A stretch of 64,000 bases of DNA, from positions 62,001-126,000 of the forward strand of contig NZ_WUBS01000019.1 of the NCBI RefSeq assembly GCF_010131535.1, given 5' to 3'. Within the stretch, counting starts at the first letter, position 1. The number at the start of each line of letters is the position of its first letter. A model generated the notes under the pieces. The model was given only the letters and a program-made list of their open reading frames with translations. It was not told the origin of the DNA and searched no databases. Positions 42,424 through 52,896 of the stretch are shown here, piece by piece. The stretch comes from Acerihabitans arboris (lineage in GTDB: Bacteria; Pseudomonadota; Gammaproteobacteria; Enterobacterales; Enterobacteriaceae). Made by a program: the position numbers and the translations under genes.

Positions 42424-42885
42424 TTGACTACTGACACTCATGCTCATACTCTGCAGATAGAAGAGATATTAGAATTATTGCCTCACCGTTTTCCTTTTTT
42501 GCTGGTGGACCGGGTGCTGGATTTCGAGAAGGGGAAATTCCTGCGCGCGGTGAAAAACGTTTCTTTCAACGAGCCGTTTTTCCAGGGACACTTCCCCGGC
42601 AAACCCATTTTCCCCGGTGTGTTAATCCTGGAAGCAATGGCGCAGGCAACGGGTATCCTGGCCTTTAAGAGCGTCGGTAAGCTGGAACCGGGTGAGCTAT
42701 ACTATTTTGCAGCAGTGGATCACGCGCGCTTCAAACGTCCGGTGCAACCCGGCGATCAAATGATCCTTGAAGTCGAATTTATCAAAGAGCGCCGCGGAGT
42801 TGCTCGTTTCCAAGGGGTTGCCAAGGTGGACGGCGAGATCGCTTGCGAAGCGTCGATGATGTGCGCCCGTCGTCGGGAGTCCTGA
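42424..42885 (+). CDS. fabZ: 3-hydroxyacyl-[ACP] dehydratase FabZ
   Basis: FabZ dehydrates 3-hydroxyacyl-ACP in fatty-acid elongation and competes with LpxA for hydroxymyristoyl-ACP, so it balances phospholipid against lipid A. The 153-residue hot-dog-fold protein has the catalytic His in [14 protein letters not shown] and the Glu in [11 protein letters not shown]. The start is a TTG at 42424 (AGGAAGAG upstream), the same unusual codon as I remember for E. coli. It is followed by lpxA after 4 bases. Confidence 0.98.
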   Translation: MTTDTHAHTLQIEEILELLPHRFPFLLVDRVLDFEKGKFLRAVKNVSFNEPFFQGHFPGKPIFPGVLILEAMAQATGILAFKSVGKLEPGELYYFAAVDHARFKRPVQPGDQMILEVEFIKERRGVARFQGVAKVDGEIACEASMMCARRRES

Positions 42886-42889
42886 AAAC

Positions 42890-43678
42890 GTGATTGATCA
42901 ATCCGCCTTTATCCATCCCAGCGCCATAGTTGAAGACGGCGCCATAATTCATGCCGGCGTACAGGTCGGGCCGTTTTGCTTTATCGGCCCGCGGGTCGAA
43001 ATCGGCGCCCGTACGGTGCTCAAGTCGCATATCGTCATCAACGGCATCACCAAAATCGGTGAAGATAACCTGATTTACCAATTCGCCTCCATAGGCGAAG
43101 TCAACCAGGATTTGAAATACGCCGGTGAGCCCACCCGCGTGGAAATCGGCGACCGCAACAGCATCCGCGAAAGCGTGACCGTGCATCGCGGCACCGCCCA
43201 GGGCGGGGAAGTGACCAAAATCGGCAACGATAATTTATTGATGATCAATGCCCATATCGCCCATGACTGCGTCATCGGCGATCGCTGTATATTGGCCAAC
43301 AACGCCACCCTTGGCGGGCATGTGACGGTGGGTGATTACGCCATTATCGGCGGCCTGACCGCGGTGCATCAGTTCTGCAGCATCGGCGCCCATGTCATGG
43401 TCGGCGGTTGCTCGGGGGTGGCCCAGGACGTGCCGCCGTTCGTCATTGCCCAGGGCAATCACGCCACTCCGTTCGGCGTCAATATCGAAGGCCTGAAGCG
43501 CCGGGGGTTCGACAAGGAAGCCCAGCACGCCATTCGCGCCGCGTATAAGCTTATTTACCGCAGCGGAAAGACCCTTGACGAAGTGAAACCCGAACTCGAC
43601 GCCATGGCGATCGAGCATCCGGTGGTCGCGGCCTTTACCGATTTCCTGGCCCGTTCGCAACGGGGCATTATCCGCTGA
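42890..43678 (+). CDS. lpxA: UDP-N-acetylglucosamine acyltransferase
   Basis: LpxA performs the first step of lipid A synthesis. The 262-residue trimeric left-handed beta-helix protein has the catalytic His125 in [11 protein letters not shown]. The C-terminal helical part ([20 protein letters not shown]) is intact. The start is a GTG at 42890. It is separated from lpxB by 2 bases. Confidence 0.98.
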   Translation: MIDQSAFIHPSAIVEDGAIIHAGVQVGPFCFIGPRVEIGARTVLKSHIVINGITKIGEDNLIYQFASIGEVNQDLKYAGEPTRVEIGDRNSIRESVTVHRGTAQGGEVTKIGNDNLLMINAHIAHDCVIGDRCILANNATLGGHVTVGDYAIIGGLTAVHQFCSIGAHVMVGGCSGVAQDVPPFVIAQGNHATPFGVNIEGLKRRGFDKEAQHAIRAAYKLIYRSGKTLDEVKPELDAMAIEHPVVAAFTDFLARSQRGIIR

Positions 43679-43680
43679 TC

Positions 43681-44844
43681 ATGCAGGCCTCTCCGGTGGT
43701 TATCGGCCTGGTGGCCGGCGAAGCATCAGGGGATGTCCTTGGCGCGGGTTTGATTCGCGCCCTCAGGCGGCACCTGCCCGACGCCCGTTTTGTCGGCGTT
43801 GCCGGCCCGCGCATGCAGGCCGAGGGCTGTGAAACCTGGTACGAAATGGAAGAGCTGGCGGTGATGGGGATCGTCGAGGTGGTCGGGCGGCTGCCGCGGC
43901 TGTTGAAAATCCGCCGCGATCTCACCCGCCGCTTCAGCGCGCTGCGCCCGGCGGTATTTGTCGGTATCGACGCGCCGGATTTTAATATTACCCTGGAAGG
44001 CCGGCTCAAGCAGCGCGGTATCCGCACCATCCATTACGTCAGTCCGTCGGTATGGGCCTGGCGCCAGAAACGGGTGTTTAAAATCGGCCGGGCCACCGAC
44101 AACGTGCTGGCGTTCCTGCCGTTTGAAAAAGCCTTTTACGACCGGTTCAACGTGCCCTGCCAGTTTATCGGCCATAGCCTGGCCGACGCCATGCCGCTGG
44201 ACCCGGATAAGGCGGCGGCCCGGCAACATCTGGGCATTGCGCCGGATGCCCGTTGCCTGGCCCTGCTGCCCGGCAGCCGCGGCGCGGAAGTCGAGATGCT
44301 CAGCGCCGATTTCCTTAATACCGCCCTGCTGCTAAGCGCCCAATATCCCGGCCTTGACATCGTGGTGCCGTTGGTTAACGCCCGCCGCCGCGCGCAGTTT
44401 GGCGCCATCAAGGACCGGGTGGCGCCCGATCTTCGGGTGCGCCTGCTCGACGGCCGGGCGCGCGAGGCGATGGTGGCCAGCGACGCGGCCCTGCTGGCCT
44501 CCGGCACCGCCGCCCTGGAGTGCATGCTGGCCAAATGTCCGATGGTGGTGGGGTACCGGATGAAACCTTTCACCTTCTGGCTGGCGCGGCGCCTGGTGAA
44601 GACGCCTTATGTCTCGCTGCCCAATCTGCTGGCGGGGCGTGAGCTGGTCAAGGAGCTGCTGCAGGAAGATTGCGTGCCGGACAAGCTGGCCGCGGCGCTG
44701 GCGCCCTTGTTAAAAAATGATTTTCACAGCCAGACGCTAAAAGAAACTTTCCGCGACCTGCATCGGCAGATTCGCTGTAACGCCGATGAGCAGGCCGCCC
44801 AGGCGGTGCTGAAACTCATCGCGCAACCTGTCCTGTCGCGGTAA
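43681..44844 (+). CDS. lpxB: Lipid-A-disaccharide synthase
   Basis: LpxB is a peripheral-membrane GT19 glycosyltransferase that joins lipid X and UDP-diacylglucosamine. The 387-residue product has [16 protein letters not shown] at the N-terminus, [15 protein letters not shown], and [11 protein letters not shown] in the nucleotide-binding domain. [13 protein letters not shown] lies in the C-terminal domain. It overlaps or nearly abuts both neighbours, consistent with one operon. Confidence 0.98.
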   Translation: MQASPVVIGLVAGEASGDVLGAGLIRALRRHLPDARFVGVAGPRMQAEGCETWYEMEELAVMGIVEVVGRLPRLLKIRRDLTRRFSALRPAVFVGIDAPDFNITLEGRLKQRGIRTIHYVSPSVWAWRQKRVFKIGRATDNVLAFLPFEKAFYDRFNVPCQFIGHSLADAMPLDPDKAAARQHLGIAPDARCLALLPGSRGAEVEMLSADFLNTALLLSAQYPGLDIVVPLVNARRRAQFGAIKDRVAPDLRVRLLDGRAREAMVASDAALLASGTAALECMLAKCPMVVGYRMKPFTFWLARRLVKTPYVSLPNLLAGRELVKELLQEDCVPDKLAAALAPLLKNDFHSQTLKETFRDLHRQIRCNADEQAAQAVLKLIAQPVLSR

Positions 44845-44847
44845 ATC

Positions 44848-45444
44848 ATGAGGGAATTATTTATTTATCCACTGGCGACCCGCATCGCGGGCGTTGATGA
44901 AGTCGGACGCGGCCCGCTGGTCGGCGCGGTGGTGACCGCGGCGGTCATCCTTGACCCGGCGCGCCCCATAGCCGGCCTGGCGGATTCTAAAAAGCTCAGC
45001 GCCAAACGCCGCGAGTCGCTATATGACGAAATCACCGACAAGGCGCTGGCCTGGAGCCTGGGACGCGCCGAAGCGGCGGAAATCGATCGGCTGAATATTT
45101 TCCATGCCACCCTGCTGGCGATGCAGCGCGCGGTCCTGGGGCTGAATATCCCGCCGGACTATGTGTTAATAGACGGCAACCGTTGCCCGCTGTTGTCCAT
45201 GCCCGCGCTGGCGGTGGTCAAAGGCGACAGCCGGGTGGCGGAAATCAGCGCGGCGTCCATCGTGGCCAAGGTGTCGCGCGACCGGGAGATGGCCTTGCTG
45301 GATCTCGAGTTCCCTGAATACGGCTTTGCCCGGCATAAAGGTTATCCGACGGCGTTCCATCTGGAAAAACTGGCGCTCCACGGCGCCACGGTGCATCATC
45401 GTCGAAGCTTCGCGCCGGTAAAACGGGTACTGGGACTGGCATGA
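44848..45444 (+). CDS. rnhB: Ribonuclease HII
   Basis: RNase HII removes ribonucleotides and RNA from DNA hybrids. The 198-residue product has the active-site Asp/Glu pair in [15 protein letters not shown], the Asp in LIDGN and the later acidic residue near KVSRDREM. The ATG is 3 bases after the lpxB stop. It precedes dnaE by 64 bp. Confidence 0.98.
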   Translation: MRELFIYPLATRIAGVDEVGRGPLVGAVVTAAVILDPARPIAGLADSKKLSAKRRESLYDEITDKALAWSLGRAEAAEIDRLNIFHATLLAMQRAVLGLNIPPDYVLIDGNRCPLLSMPALAVVKGDSRVAEISAASIVAKVSRDREMALLDLEFPEYGFARHKGYPTAFHLEKLALHGATVHHRRSFAPVKRVLGLA

Positions 45445-45508
45445 CAAGGTCGGTACCCCGGCGGAATTCGGGTCTTCACCACAAAAACCAACTTTTGGTA
45501 GCAAGATA

Positions 45509-48500
45509 ATGGCCGAACCACGTTTTATTCACCTTCGCGTTCACAGCGACTACTCCATGATCGATGGGCTGGTCAAAATCGGCCCGCTGGTTAAAAAAGC
45601 CGCGGCGCTGAACATGCCGGCGTTGGCGATTACCGATTTCATGAACCTGTGCGGCCTGGTGAAGTTTTACGGCAGCGCGCACGGGGCCGGGGTCAAGCCC
45701 ATCGTCGGCGCTGATGTCCTGGTGCAAAGCGATATGCTGGGCGAAGAGATGGCGGAACTGACCATCCTGGCGGCCGACAACGTCGGCTACCAGCATCTCA
45801 CGCTATTGATCTCCGAGGCCTACCAGCGCGGCTACGGCGCCGCCGGACCGATAATCGACCGGGACTGGCTGATAAAGCATAACGAAGGGCTGCTGTTGCT
45901 TTCCGGCGGGCGCAAGGGCGACGTCGGCAAGTTCCTTATCCGCGGCAATATGCCGCAGGCAGATCAGTGCCTGGCGTTTTATCAGCAGTATTTTCCCGAT
46001 CGTTATTATCTGGAACTGACGCGCACCGGCCGCGCGGATGAGGAAAGCTACCTGCACGCCGCCGTGGCCATTGCCATCGAGCGCGGGCTGCCGGTGGTGG
46101 CCACCAACGATGTGCGTTTCATCAGCGAAGACGATTTTGACGCCCATGAGATCCGCGTGGCGATCCATGACGGCTTTACCTTGGACGACCCCAAACGGCC
46201 GCGTAATTACAGCCCGCAGCAGTTTATGCGTAGCGAAGAGCAGATGTGCGAACTGTTTGCCGATCTGCCGGAGGCGCTGCAAAACAGCGTCGAGATTGCC
46301 AAGCGCTGCAATGTCACCATCCGGCTGGGTGAATATTTCCTGCCGCAGTTTCCCACCGGCGATATGTCCACCGAGGATTTCCTGGTGGCCCGTTCCCATG
46401 AGGGACTGGAGGAACGGCTGGCATTCCTGTTTCCGGACGAGCAGGTGCGTGTCGAGAAGCGGCCGCCCTATGATGAGCGTCTGGAAATCGAGCTGGGGGT
46501 GATCAACCAGATGGGGTTCCCCGGCTACTTCCTGATCGTGATGGAATTTATCCAGTGGTCGAAGGATAACGGCGTACCGGTAGGTCCGGGGAGGGGATCG
46601 GGCGCGGGATCGCTGGTGGCCTACGCCCTGAAGATCACCGATCTCGATCCGCTGGCGTTCGATCTGCTGTTCGAACGTTTCCTGAATCCGGAACGTGTTT
46701 CGATGCCCGACTTCGACGTCGATTTCTGCATGGAAAAACGCGACCTGGTTATCGATCACGTGGCCGAAACCTACGGCCGCGAGGCGGTATCGCAGATTAT
46801 TACCTTCGGCACCATGGCGGCCAAAGCGGTGATCCGCGACGTCGGCCGGGTGCTGGGGCATCCCTATGGTTTTGTCGACCGCATCTCCAAGCTGGTGCCG
46901 CCCGACCCGGGCATGACGCTGGAAAAAGCCTTCGCCGCCGAACCGCAGCTGCAGGCCATTTACGACGCCGACGAAGAGGTCAGGGCGCTGATCGACATGG
47001 CGCGCAAGCTTGAAGGCGTGACCCGCAATGCCGGTAAACATGCCGGCGGGGTGGTTATCGCCCCGACCAGGATCACCGACTTTGCCCCGTTGTATTGCGA
47101 TGCCGAAGGCAATCACCCGGTCACCCAGTTCGATAAAAACGACGTGGAATATACCGGGCTGGTGAAATTCGACTTTCTGGGGCTGCGCACCCTGACCATC
47201 ATTAACTGGGCGCTGGAGATGATCAACGCCCGCCGGGCCAGGCACGGGCTGGAGCCGGTGGATATCGCGGCCATCCCGCTCGAGGACCAAAAAAGCTTCG
47301 ATATGCTCCAGCGCTCGGAAACCACCGCGGTATTCCAGCTGGAATCACGCGGCATGAAGGATCTGATCAAGCGCCTGCAGCCCGACTGCTTCGAGGATAT
47401 GATCGCCCTGGTGGCATTGTTCCGTCCCGGTCCGCTGCAGTCCGGCATGGTGGACAATTTTATCGACCGCAAACACGGACGCGAGGCGATCTCGTACCCG
47501 GATATCCAATGGCAGCATGAATCCCTGAGCACGGTGCTGGAGCCGACCTACGGCATTATCCTCTATCAGGAACAGGTGATGCAGATAGCCCAGGTGCTGT
47601 CCGGCTATACCCTGGGCGGGGCGGATATGCTGCGCCGCGCCATGGGGAAAAAGAAACTCGAGGAGATGGAGAAACAGCGCTCCATTTTCAAGGAAGGGGC
47701 GGAAAAAAACGGTATCGACGGCGAACTGTCGATGAAAATCTTCGATCTGGTGGAAAAATTCGCCGGCTACGGTTTTAATAAATCCCACTCCGCCGCCTAT
47801 GCGCTGGTCTCCTACCAAACGCTGTGGCTCAAGGCGCATTATCCGGCCGAGTTTATGGCGGCGGTAATGACCGCCGATATGGACAACACCGAAAAGGTGG
47901 TCGGGCTGGTGGATGAATGCTGGCGCATGGGCCTGAAGGTGCTGCCGCCGGATATCAACAGCGGGCAGTATCATTTCCACGTCAATGACGAAGGTGAAAT
48001 CGTCTACGGCATCGGGGCGATCAAAGGCGTGGGCGAGGGGCCGATCGAGGCGATTATCGACGCCCGCAACCAGGACGGCCATTTCAAAGAGCTGTTTGAT
48101 TTGTGCGCCCGCACCGATATTAAAAAGCTTAATCGCCGCATGCTGGAAAAGCTGATTATGTCCGGGGCGTTCGACCGGCTCGGGCCGCACCGCGCCGCGT
48201 TGATGAACTCCCTCGGCGATGCGCTCAAGGCGGCGGATCAGCACGCCAGGGCGGAAGCCATCGGGCAGGGGGACATGTTCGGCGTGCTGGCCGACGCGCC
48301 GGAAGCGGTGGAAGCGTCCTACAGCACCGTGCCGCCCTGGCCGGAACATGTGGTGCTGGACGGTGAGCGCGAAACCCTCGGGCTGTACCTGACCGGCCAT
48401 CCCATTACGCGTTATCTGCGCGAGATTGAGCGCTATGCCGGCGGCATACGCCTGAAGGATATGCATCCCACCGATCGCGGCAAGATGATTACCGCGGTCG

Positions 48501-48991
48501 GCCTGGTGCTTTCCGCCCGTATCATGGTGACCAAACGGGGCAATCGTATCGGGGTGCTGACCCTTGACGATCGTTCCGGCCGCCTGGACGTGATGCTGTT
48601 CACGGACGCGCTGGAAAAATACCAGCATTTGCTGGAAAAAGACCGTATCCTGATCGCTTTGGGACAGGTCAGCTTTGATGACTTCAACGGGGGTCTTAAA
48701 ATGACCGCCCGTGAACTGATGGATATCAGCGAAGCACGCGAAAAATATGCCCGAGGTCTTGCTATCTCGCTGACTGACAGGCAAATTGATGACCAGCTTT
48801 TAAACCGTCTCCGCCAATCGTTGGAACCACATCGATCCGGGACGATTCCAGTGCATCTTTATTATCAACGCGAAGATGCTCGCGCCAGGTTGCGATTCGG
48901 CGCGACATGGCGTGTCACGCCGACCGACCGGTTGCTGAATGATTTGCGTACCCTGGTAGGCAACGAACAGGTAGAACTGGAATTTGACTAA
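45509..48991 (+). CDS. dnaE: DNA polymerase III alpha subunit
   Basis: DnaE is the replicative C-family polymerase. The 1160-residue length equals E. coli. An N-terminal PHP domain ([15 protein letters not shown]) is followed by the palm with catalytic Asp401 and Asp403 (PDFDVDF) and Asp555 (FDFLGLRTL). Then come the fingers, the helix-hairpin-helix region, the OB domain ([22 protein letters not shown]) and the tau-binding C-terminus. It is followed after 12 bp by accA, as in E. coli. Confidence 0.99.
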   Translation: MAEPRFIHLRVHSDYSMIDGLVKIGPLVKKAAALNMPALAITDFMNLCGLVKFYGSAHGAGVKPIVGADVLVQSDMLGEEMAELTILAADNVGYQHLTLLISEAYQRGYGAAGPIIDRDWLIKHNEGLLLLSGGRKGDVGKFLIRGNMPQADQCLAFYQQYFPDRYYLELTRTGRADEESYLHAAVAIAIERGLPVVATNDVRFISEDDFDAHEIRVAIHDGFTLDDPKRPRNYSPQQFMRSEEQMCELFADLPEALQNSVEIAKRCNVTIRLGEYFLPQFPTGDMSTEDFLVARSHEGLEERLAFLFPDEQVRVEKRPPYDERLEIELGVINQMGFPGYFLIVMEFIQWSKDNGVPVGPGRGSGAGSLVAYALKITDLDPLAFDLLFERFLNPERVSMPDFDVDFCMEKRDLVIDHVAETYGREAVSQIITFGTMAAKAVIRDVGRVLGHPYGFVDRISKLVPPDPGMTLEKAFAAEPQLQAIYDADEEVRALIDMARKLEGVTRNAGKHAGGVVIAPTRITDFAPLYCDAEGNHPVTQFDKNDVEYTGLVKFDFLGLRTLTIINWALEMINARRARHGLEPVDIAAIPLEDQKSFDMLQRSETTAVFQLESRGMKDLIKRLQPDCFEDMIALVALFRPGPLQSGMVDNFIDRKHGREAISYPDIQWQHESLSTVLEPTYGIILYQEQVMQIAQVLSGYTLGGADMLRRAMGKKKLEEMEKQRSIFKEGAEKNGIDGELSMKIFDLVEKFAGYGFNKSHSAAYALVSYQTLWLKAHYPAEFMAAVMTADMDNTEKVVGLVDECWRMGLKVLPPDINSGQYHFHVNDEGEIVYGIGAIKGVGEGPIEAIIDARNQDGHFKELFDLCARTDIKKLNRRMLEKLIMSGAFDRLGPHRAALMNSLGDALKAADQHARAEAIGQGDMFGVLADAPEAVEASYSTVPPWPEHVVLDGERETLGLYLTGHPITRYLREIERYAGGIRLKDMHPTDRGKMITAVGLVLSARIMVTKRGNRIGVLTLDDRSGRLDVMLFTDALEKYQHLLEKDRILIALGQVSFDDFNGGLKMTARELMDISEAREKYARGLAISLTDRQIDDQLLNRLRQSLEPHRSGTIPVHLYYQREDARARLRFGATWRVTPTDRLLNDLRTLVGNEQVELEFD

Positions 48992-49003
48992 TATAGGAAT
49001 ACT

Positions 49004-49963
49004 ATGAGTCTGAATTTTCTTGATTTTGAACAGCCGATTGCAGAGCTGGAAGCGAAAATTGACTCGCTGACCGCAGTCAGCCGTCAAGACGAAAAATTAG
49101 ATATTAATCTGGATGAAGAGGTGCAGCGCCTGCGTGAAAAAAGCGTGGAGTTGACCCGTAAAATTTTCTCCGATCTGGGGGCCTGGCAAATTGCCCAACT
49201 GGCCCGTCACCCCCGCCGGCCATACACGCTGGATTATGTCCAACATATTTTCACCGACTTCGATGAACTGGCCGGCGATCGCGCCTATGCCGACGACAAA
49301 GCCATCGTCGGCGGCATGGCGCGCCTCGACGGCCGGCCGGTGATGATTATCGGCCATCAAAAGGGCCGCGAAACCAAAGAAAAAATCCGGCGCAACTTCG
49401 GCATGCCGGCGCCGGAAGGATACCGCAAAGCCTTACGGCTGATGGAAATGGCCGACCGGTTTAACCTGCCGCTGCTGACCTTTATCGACACCCCTGGCGC
49501 TTATCCGGGCGTGGGCGCCGAAGAACGCGGCCAGTCCGAGGCCATCGCGCACAACCTGCGCGAAATGCCCGGGTTGCGCGTGCCGGTCGTCTGTACCGTT
49601 ATCGGCGAGGGCGGCTCCGGCGGCGCCTTGGCCATCGGCGTCGGTGATAAGGTCAATATGTTGCAATACAGCACCTACTCGGTGATCTCACCGGAAGGCT
49701 GCGCGTCCATTTTGTGGAAAAGCGCCGATAAAGCGCCGATTGCCGCCGAGGCGATGGGCATTGTCGCGCCGCGTCTCAAGGAACTGGAGCTTATCGACAG
49801 CATCGTTCCCGAGCCGTTGGGCGGCGCGCATCGTGATGTCCTGGCTATCGCGGCGTCATTAAAAACGCAGCTGCTGTCGGATCTGGCCGAGCTGGACAAG
49901 ATGAGTGAGGAAGAGCTGCTGAACCGGCGCTATCAGCGTCTGATGAGTTACGGCTACTGCTGA
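49004..49963 (+). CDS. accA: Acetyl-CoA carboxylase carboxyltransferase alpha subunit
   Basis: AccA pairs with AccD to transfer CO2 from biotin carrier protein to acetyl-CoA, the committed step of fatty-acid synthesis. The 319-residue crotonase-fold protein has the N-terminal coiled segment ([15 protein letters not shown]), [23 protein letters not shown] and the oxyanion loops [12 protein letters not shown]. The end [11 protein letters not shown] is typical apart from the last residue. It is followed by a strong terminator. Confidence 0.99.
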   Translation: MSLNFLDFEQPIAELEAKIDSLTAVSRQDEKLDINLDEEVQRLREKSVELTRKIFSDLGAWQIAQLARHPRRPYTLDYVQHIFTDFDELAGDRAYADDKAIVGGMARLDGRPVMIIGHQKGRETKEKIRRNFGMPAPEGYRKALRLMEMADRFNLPLLTFIDTPGAYPGVGAEERGQSEAIAHNLREMPGLRVPVVCTVIGEGGSGGALAIGVGDKVNMLQYSTYSVISPEGCASILWKSADKAPIAAEAMGIVAPRLKELELIDSIVPEPLGGAHRDVLAIAASLKTQLLSDLAELDKMSEEELLNRRYQRLMSYGYC

Positions 49964-50027
49964 TATCATCACGGCCCCGGCGGCCTGTGGCGGCCGTTAT
50001 GGCCCCATCGTCGGGCTGTTAATACCC

Positions 50028-50063
50028 AAACACCCCGCGGGCGTATTGCTCGCGGGGTGTTTT
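50028..50063 (+). terminator. accA terminator
   Basis: A 12-bp stem (AAACACCCCGCG at 50028-50039 with CGCGGGGTGTTT at 50051-50062, 11-base loop) carries its T run in the 3' arm. The symmetric A run could also terminate antisense transcription. Confidence 0.8.
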
Positions 50064-50245
50064 GCATGGGCCGCGCCCGGCCAATGGCTGGCGTGGAGCA
50101 CGGCGGCCATCTAAGTCGGCTATGCTTAACAGGTAGCGGCTTGATGGGCCGCGTTATTTCCTGGAAAAATGCCGCGGGAATTTTGAGAGAACTTTTTAAG
50201 CGACCGTTTCAAGTGAAACAGCCTTAGGCTAAAAGGACCGGCTGA

Positions 50246-52393
50246 ATGAACATCATTGCAATATTAAGTCCGGAGCGGGTATTTTATAAAAACGAACCCA
50301 TCCGGGAGTTGGATGAAGCGCTGAAAACCCAGGGTTTTCAATTGGTCTATCCCACCTCGAGCGGCGATCTGGTCAAGCTTATCGAGCAAAATCCCCGTAT
50401 TTGCGGGGTGATTTTCGATTGGGATCAGTACAGTATGGATCTCTGCATCGAGATCAACGAACTGAATGAATACCTGCCGCTCTACGCGTTTATCAACACC
50501 CATTCGTCGCTGGACGTCAGCCTGAACGAGATGCGCATGGTGCTGTACTTTTTTGAGTACGGGCTGGGGGTAGCCGACGATATCAGCATCCGCATAAGGC
50601 AATATACCGACGAATACATCGACGCTATTATTCCCCCGTTTACCAAAGCGCTGTTCAACTATGTGAAAGAAGGTAAATACACCTTTTGCACCCCCGGCCA
50701 CATGGCCGGCACCGCCTATCAAAAAAGCCCGGTAGGCAGCCTGTTCTACGATTTTTTCGGCGCCAATACCCTGAAAGCGGATGTCTCGATCTCGGTGACC
50801 GAACTGGGATCGCTGCTCGATCATTCCGGCCCGCACCTTGAGGCGGAAGAGTTTATCGCCCGCATCTTTGGCGCGGAGCAAAGCTATATGGTGACCAACG
50901 GCACCTCCACCGCCAATAAGATGGTGGGGATGTATGCCGCGCCTTCCGGCAGCACGGTGCTGATCGATCGCAACTGCCACAAGTCCCTGACGCACTTGCT
51001 GATGATGAGCGACATCGTGCCGATCTACCTGTGCCCGATCCGCAATGCCTACGGCATCCTGGGCGGCATTCCCAAACGCGAGTTCAGCCGGGAAAGCATC
51101 GCCTTAAAAGTGGCGCAAACGCCCCATGCCACTTGGCCGGTGCATGCGGTTATTACCAATTCAACCTATGACGGGCTGTTATACAACACGCAATATATTA
51201 AAGAAACGCTGGATGTGCATTCGATTCACTTTGACTCCGCCTGGGTGCCTTATACCAATTTCCACCCGATTTACCGCGGCAAGAGCGGTATGAGCGGGGA
51301 ACGCATACCCGGCAAGGTAATCTTTGAAACCCAGTCCACCCATAAGCTGCTGGCGGCATTTTCCCAAGCCTCGTTGATTCATATTAAAGGTGATTATGAC
51401 GAACGCACCTTCAACGAAGCCTATATGATGCATACGACAACCTCGCCGAATTACGGCATCGTGGCGTCAATCGAGACCGCGGCGGCGATGGTGCGGGGCA
51501 AGCCCGGGCGGCGGCTGATATTGCGCTCCATCGAACGGGCGCTGCATTTTCGCAAAGAGGTGCAGCGGCTGCGCGAGGAGTCGGAGGGGTGGTTCTTTGA
51601 TATCTGGCAACCGGAAATTATCGAGGAGGCGGTATGCTGGCCTATCGAGCCTGGCGCGCCATGGCACGGCTTTAACAACGCCGATGCCGATCATATGTAT
51701 CTCGATCCGATCAAGGTCACCATACTGACGCCGGGCATGGATGAGTTCGGCACTATGGCCGAAGAGGGCATACCGGCGGCGCTGGTGGCTAAATTCCTCG
51801 ACGAGCGCGGCGTGGTGGTGGAAAAAACCGGTCCCTATAACCTACTGTTCCTGTTCAGCATCGGTATCGACAAAACCAAGGCCATGAGCCTGCTGCGTGG
51901 GTTGACCGAATTCAAACGCTCCTACGACCTGAATCTGCGCGTCAGGAATATGCTGCCGGATCTGTTTGCCGAAGATCCCGATTTCTATCGCAATATGCGC
52001 ATCCAGGATCTCGCCCAGGGCATTCACCGCCTGATTCGTCAACACCGGCTGCCGCATTTGATGCTAAGCGCCTTCGACGTGCTGCCGGAAATGAAAATGA
52101 CGCCCCATGCCGCCTTTCAGCAACAGGTGCGCGGCAACGTGGAGACGGTGGAGCTGCCGGACCTGCTGGGACGCATTTCCGCCAATATGCTGTTGCCTTA
52201 TCCGCCCGGGGTGCCGGTGGTGATGCCGGGTGAAATGATCACCGAGCAAAGCCGCGGCGTGCTGGATTTCCTGATCATGCTGTGCACCATCGGCATCCAT
52301 TATCCGGGTTTTGAAACCGATATCCACGGCGCCCAGCTGACCGAGGACGGTCGTTATCTGGTGCGGGTACTGAAAACCGACATTACAGCCTGA
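50246..52393 (+). CDS. ldcC: Lysine decarboxylase (LdcC type)
   Basis: This PLP enzyme makes cadaverine from lysine. The 715-residue product has the N-terminal wing domain (ICGVIFDWDQYSMDLC), the PLP core with Lys367 in ETQSTHKLLAAFSQ, FDSAWVPYTNF, and the C-terminal domain. Position after accA matches ldcC, the constitutive enzyme; the inducible CadA is similar in length, so the name rests on gene order. The promoter was not resolved. No cadB- or cadC-like gene is adjacent. Confidence 0.95.
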   Translation: MNIIAILSPERVFYKNEPIRELDEALKTQGFQLVYPTSSGDLVKLIEQNPRICGVIFDWDQYSMDLCIEINELNEYLPLYAFINTHSSLDVSLNEMRMVLYFFEYGLGVADDISIRIRQYTDEYIDAIIPPFTKALFNYVKEGKYTFCTPGHMAGTAYQKSPVGSLFYDFFGANTLKADVSISVTELGSLLDHSGPHLEAEEFIARIFGAEQSYMVTNGTSTANKMVGMYAAPSGSTVLIDRNCHKSLTHLLMMSDIVPIYLCPIRNAYGILGGIPKREFSRESIALKVAQTPHATWPVHAVITNSTYDGLLYNTQYIKETLDVHSIHFDSAWVPYTNFHPIYRGKSGMSGERIPGKVIFETQSTHKLLAAFSQASLIHIKGDYDERTFNEAYMMHTTTSPNYGIVASIETAAAMVRGKPGRRLILRSIERALHFRKEVQRLREESEGWFFDIWQPEIIEEAVCWPIEPGAPWHGFNNADADHMYLDPIKVTILTPGMDEFGTMAEEGIPAALVAKFLDERGVVVEKTGPYNLLFLFSIGIDKTKAMSLLRGLTEFKRSYDLNLRVRNMLPDLFAEDPDFYRNMRIQDLAQGIHRLIRQHRLPHLMLSAFDVLPEMKMTPHAAFQQQVRGNVETVELPDLLGRISANMLLPYPPGVPVVMPGEMITEQSRGVLDFLIMLCTIGIHYPGFETDIHGAQLTEDGRYLVRVLKTDITA

Positions 52394-52519
52394 AGTGTAG
52401 AATATCGGCGCGGTGAATGGGTGAGCATAGCCTCACCCCGCGGAAGCGGACCGGCGGGACGATGATGTTGCCGGCGACAGCAAGATATTAAAATGTCGTG
52501 CCGCCCTTGGCCTGTCTTT

Positions 52520-52888
52520 TCAGGAAAACGCGCCCGCTAATTCATCCCGCCGGCCGTGGCCGAAATATTCCCTGGCGGAGGCAATTTCATAAACATAAAA
52601 ACCAAATTTGTCCATGATGTTATCAAAATCATCCTCCGGGCTTAATACTAATTTTGCCAGGATAATACCCTCGGACGCGCAATAGTTAATGTCGCTTTTG
52701 CAATTCAGTGATAATAGTTCAATTAAATCCATCTGTTGGGTCGGCAGTGGAAAACAGGGACAGAGCAAGGTTATGCCATTGTCGCCATCAGAAAAATAAA
52801 TCAACGTATCTTCATTGATACATAACACATTCTCTTCACCGGGCACAATTTTATAGCGGTCATACAACCCTTGCAAAAAAACCTCCAT
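52520..52888 (-). CDS. SigE/IpgE-like type III secretion chaperone
   Basis: This small acidic protein (122 residues) resembles class I type III chaperones of the CesT/SigE group. MEVFLQGLYDRYKI, INEDTLIYFSDGDNGITLLCPCFPLP and a leucine-rich amphipathic segment LIELLSLNCKSDINY fit the alpha-beta chaperone fold. Salmonella SigE, as I remember it, has a similar opening and the CPFMPLP block. It is 8 bases downstream of the SopB-like gene. Its near-perfect AGGAGGT site overlaps that gene's stop, so the two are translated in tandem. Its likely job is to bind the N-terminal chaperone-binding region of that effector. It is more AT-rich than the flanking core genes. The identity is by similarity and context, not by a search. 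Confidence 0.85.
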   Translation of the reverse strand: MEVFLQGLYDRYKIVPGEENVLCINEDTLIYFSDGDNGITLLCPCFPLPTQQMDLIELLSLNCKSDINYCASEGIILAKLVLSPEDDFDNIMDKFGFYVYEIASAREYFGHGRRDELAGAFS

Positions 52889-52896
52889 GGTACCTC

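Noticed and set aside
45803-48784. Two long minus-strand frames (495 and 479 codons) opposite dnaE
   Set aside because: Shadows of dnaE codon bias; rich in His, Arg and Gly, and unrelated to any family I know.
52411-52440. GGGTGAG/CTCACCC hairpin after ldcC
   Set aside because: A 7-bp stem with no T run on either strand; not called as a terminator.
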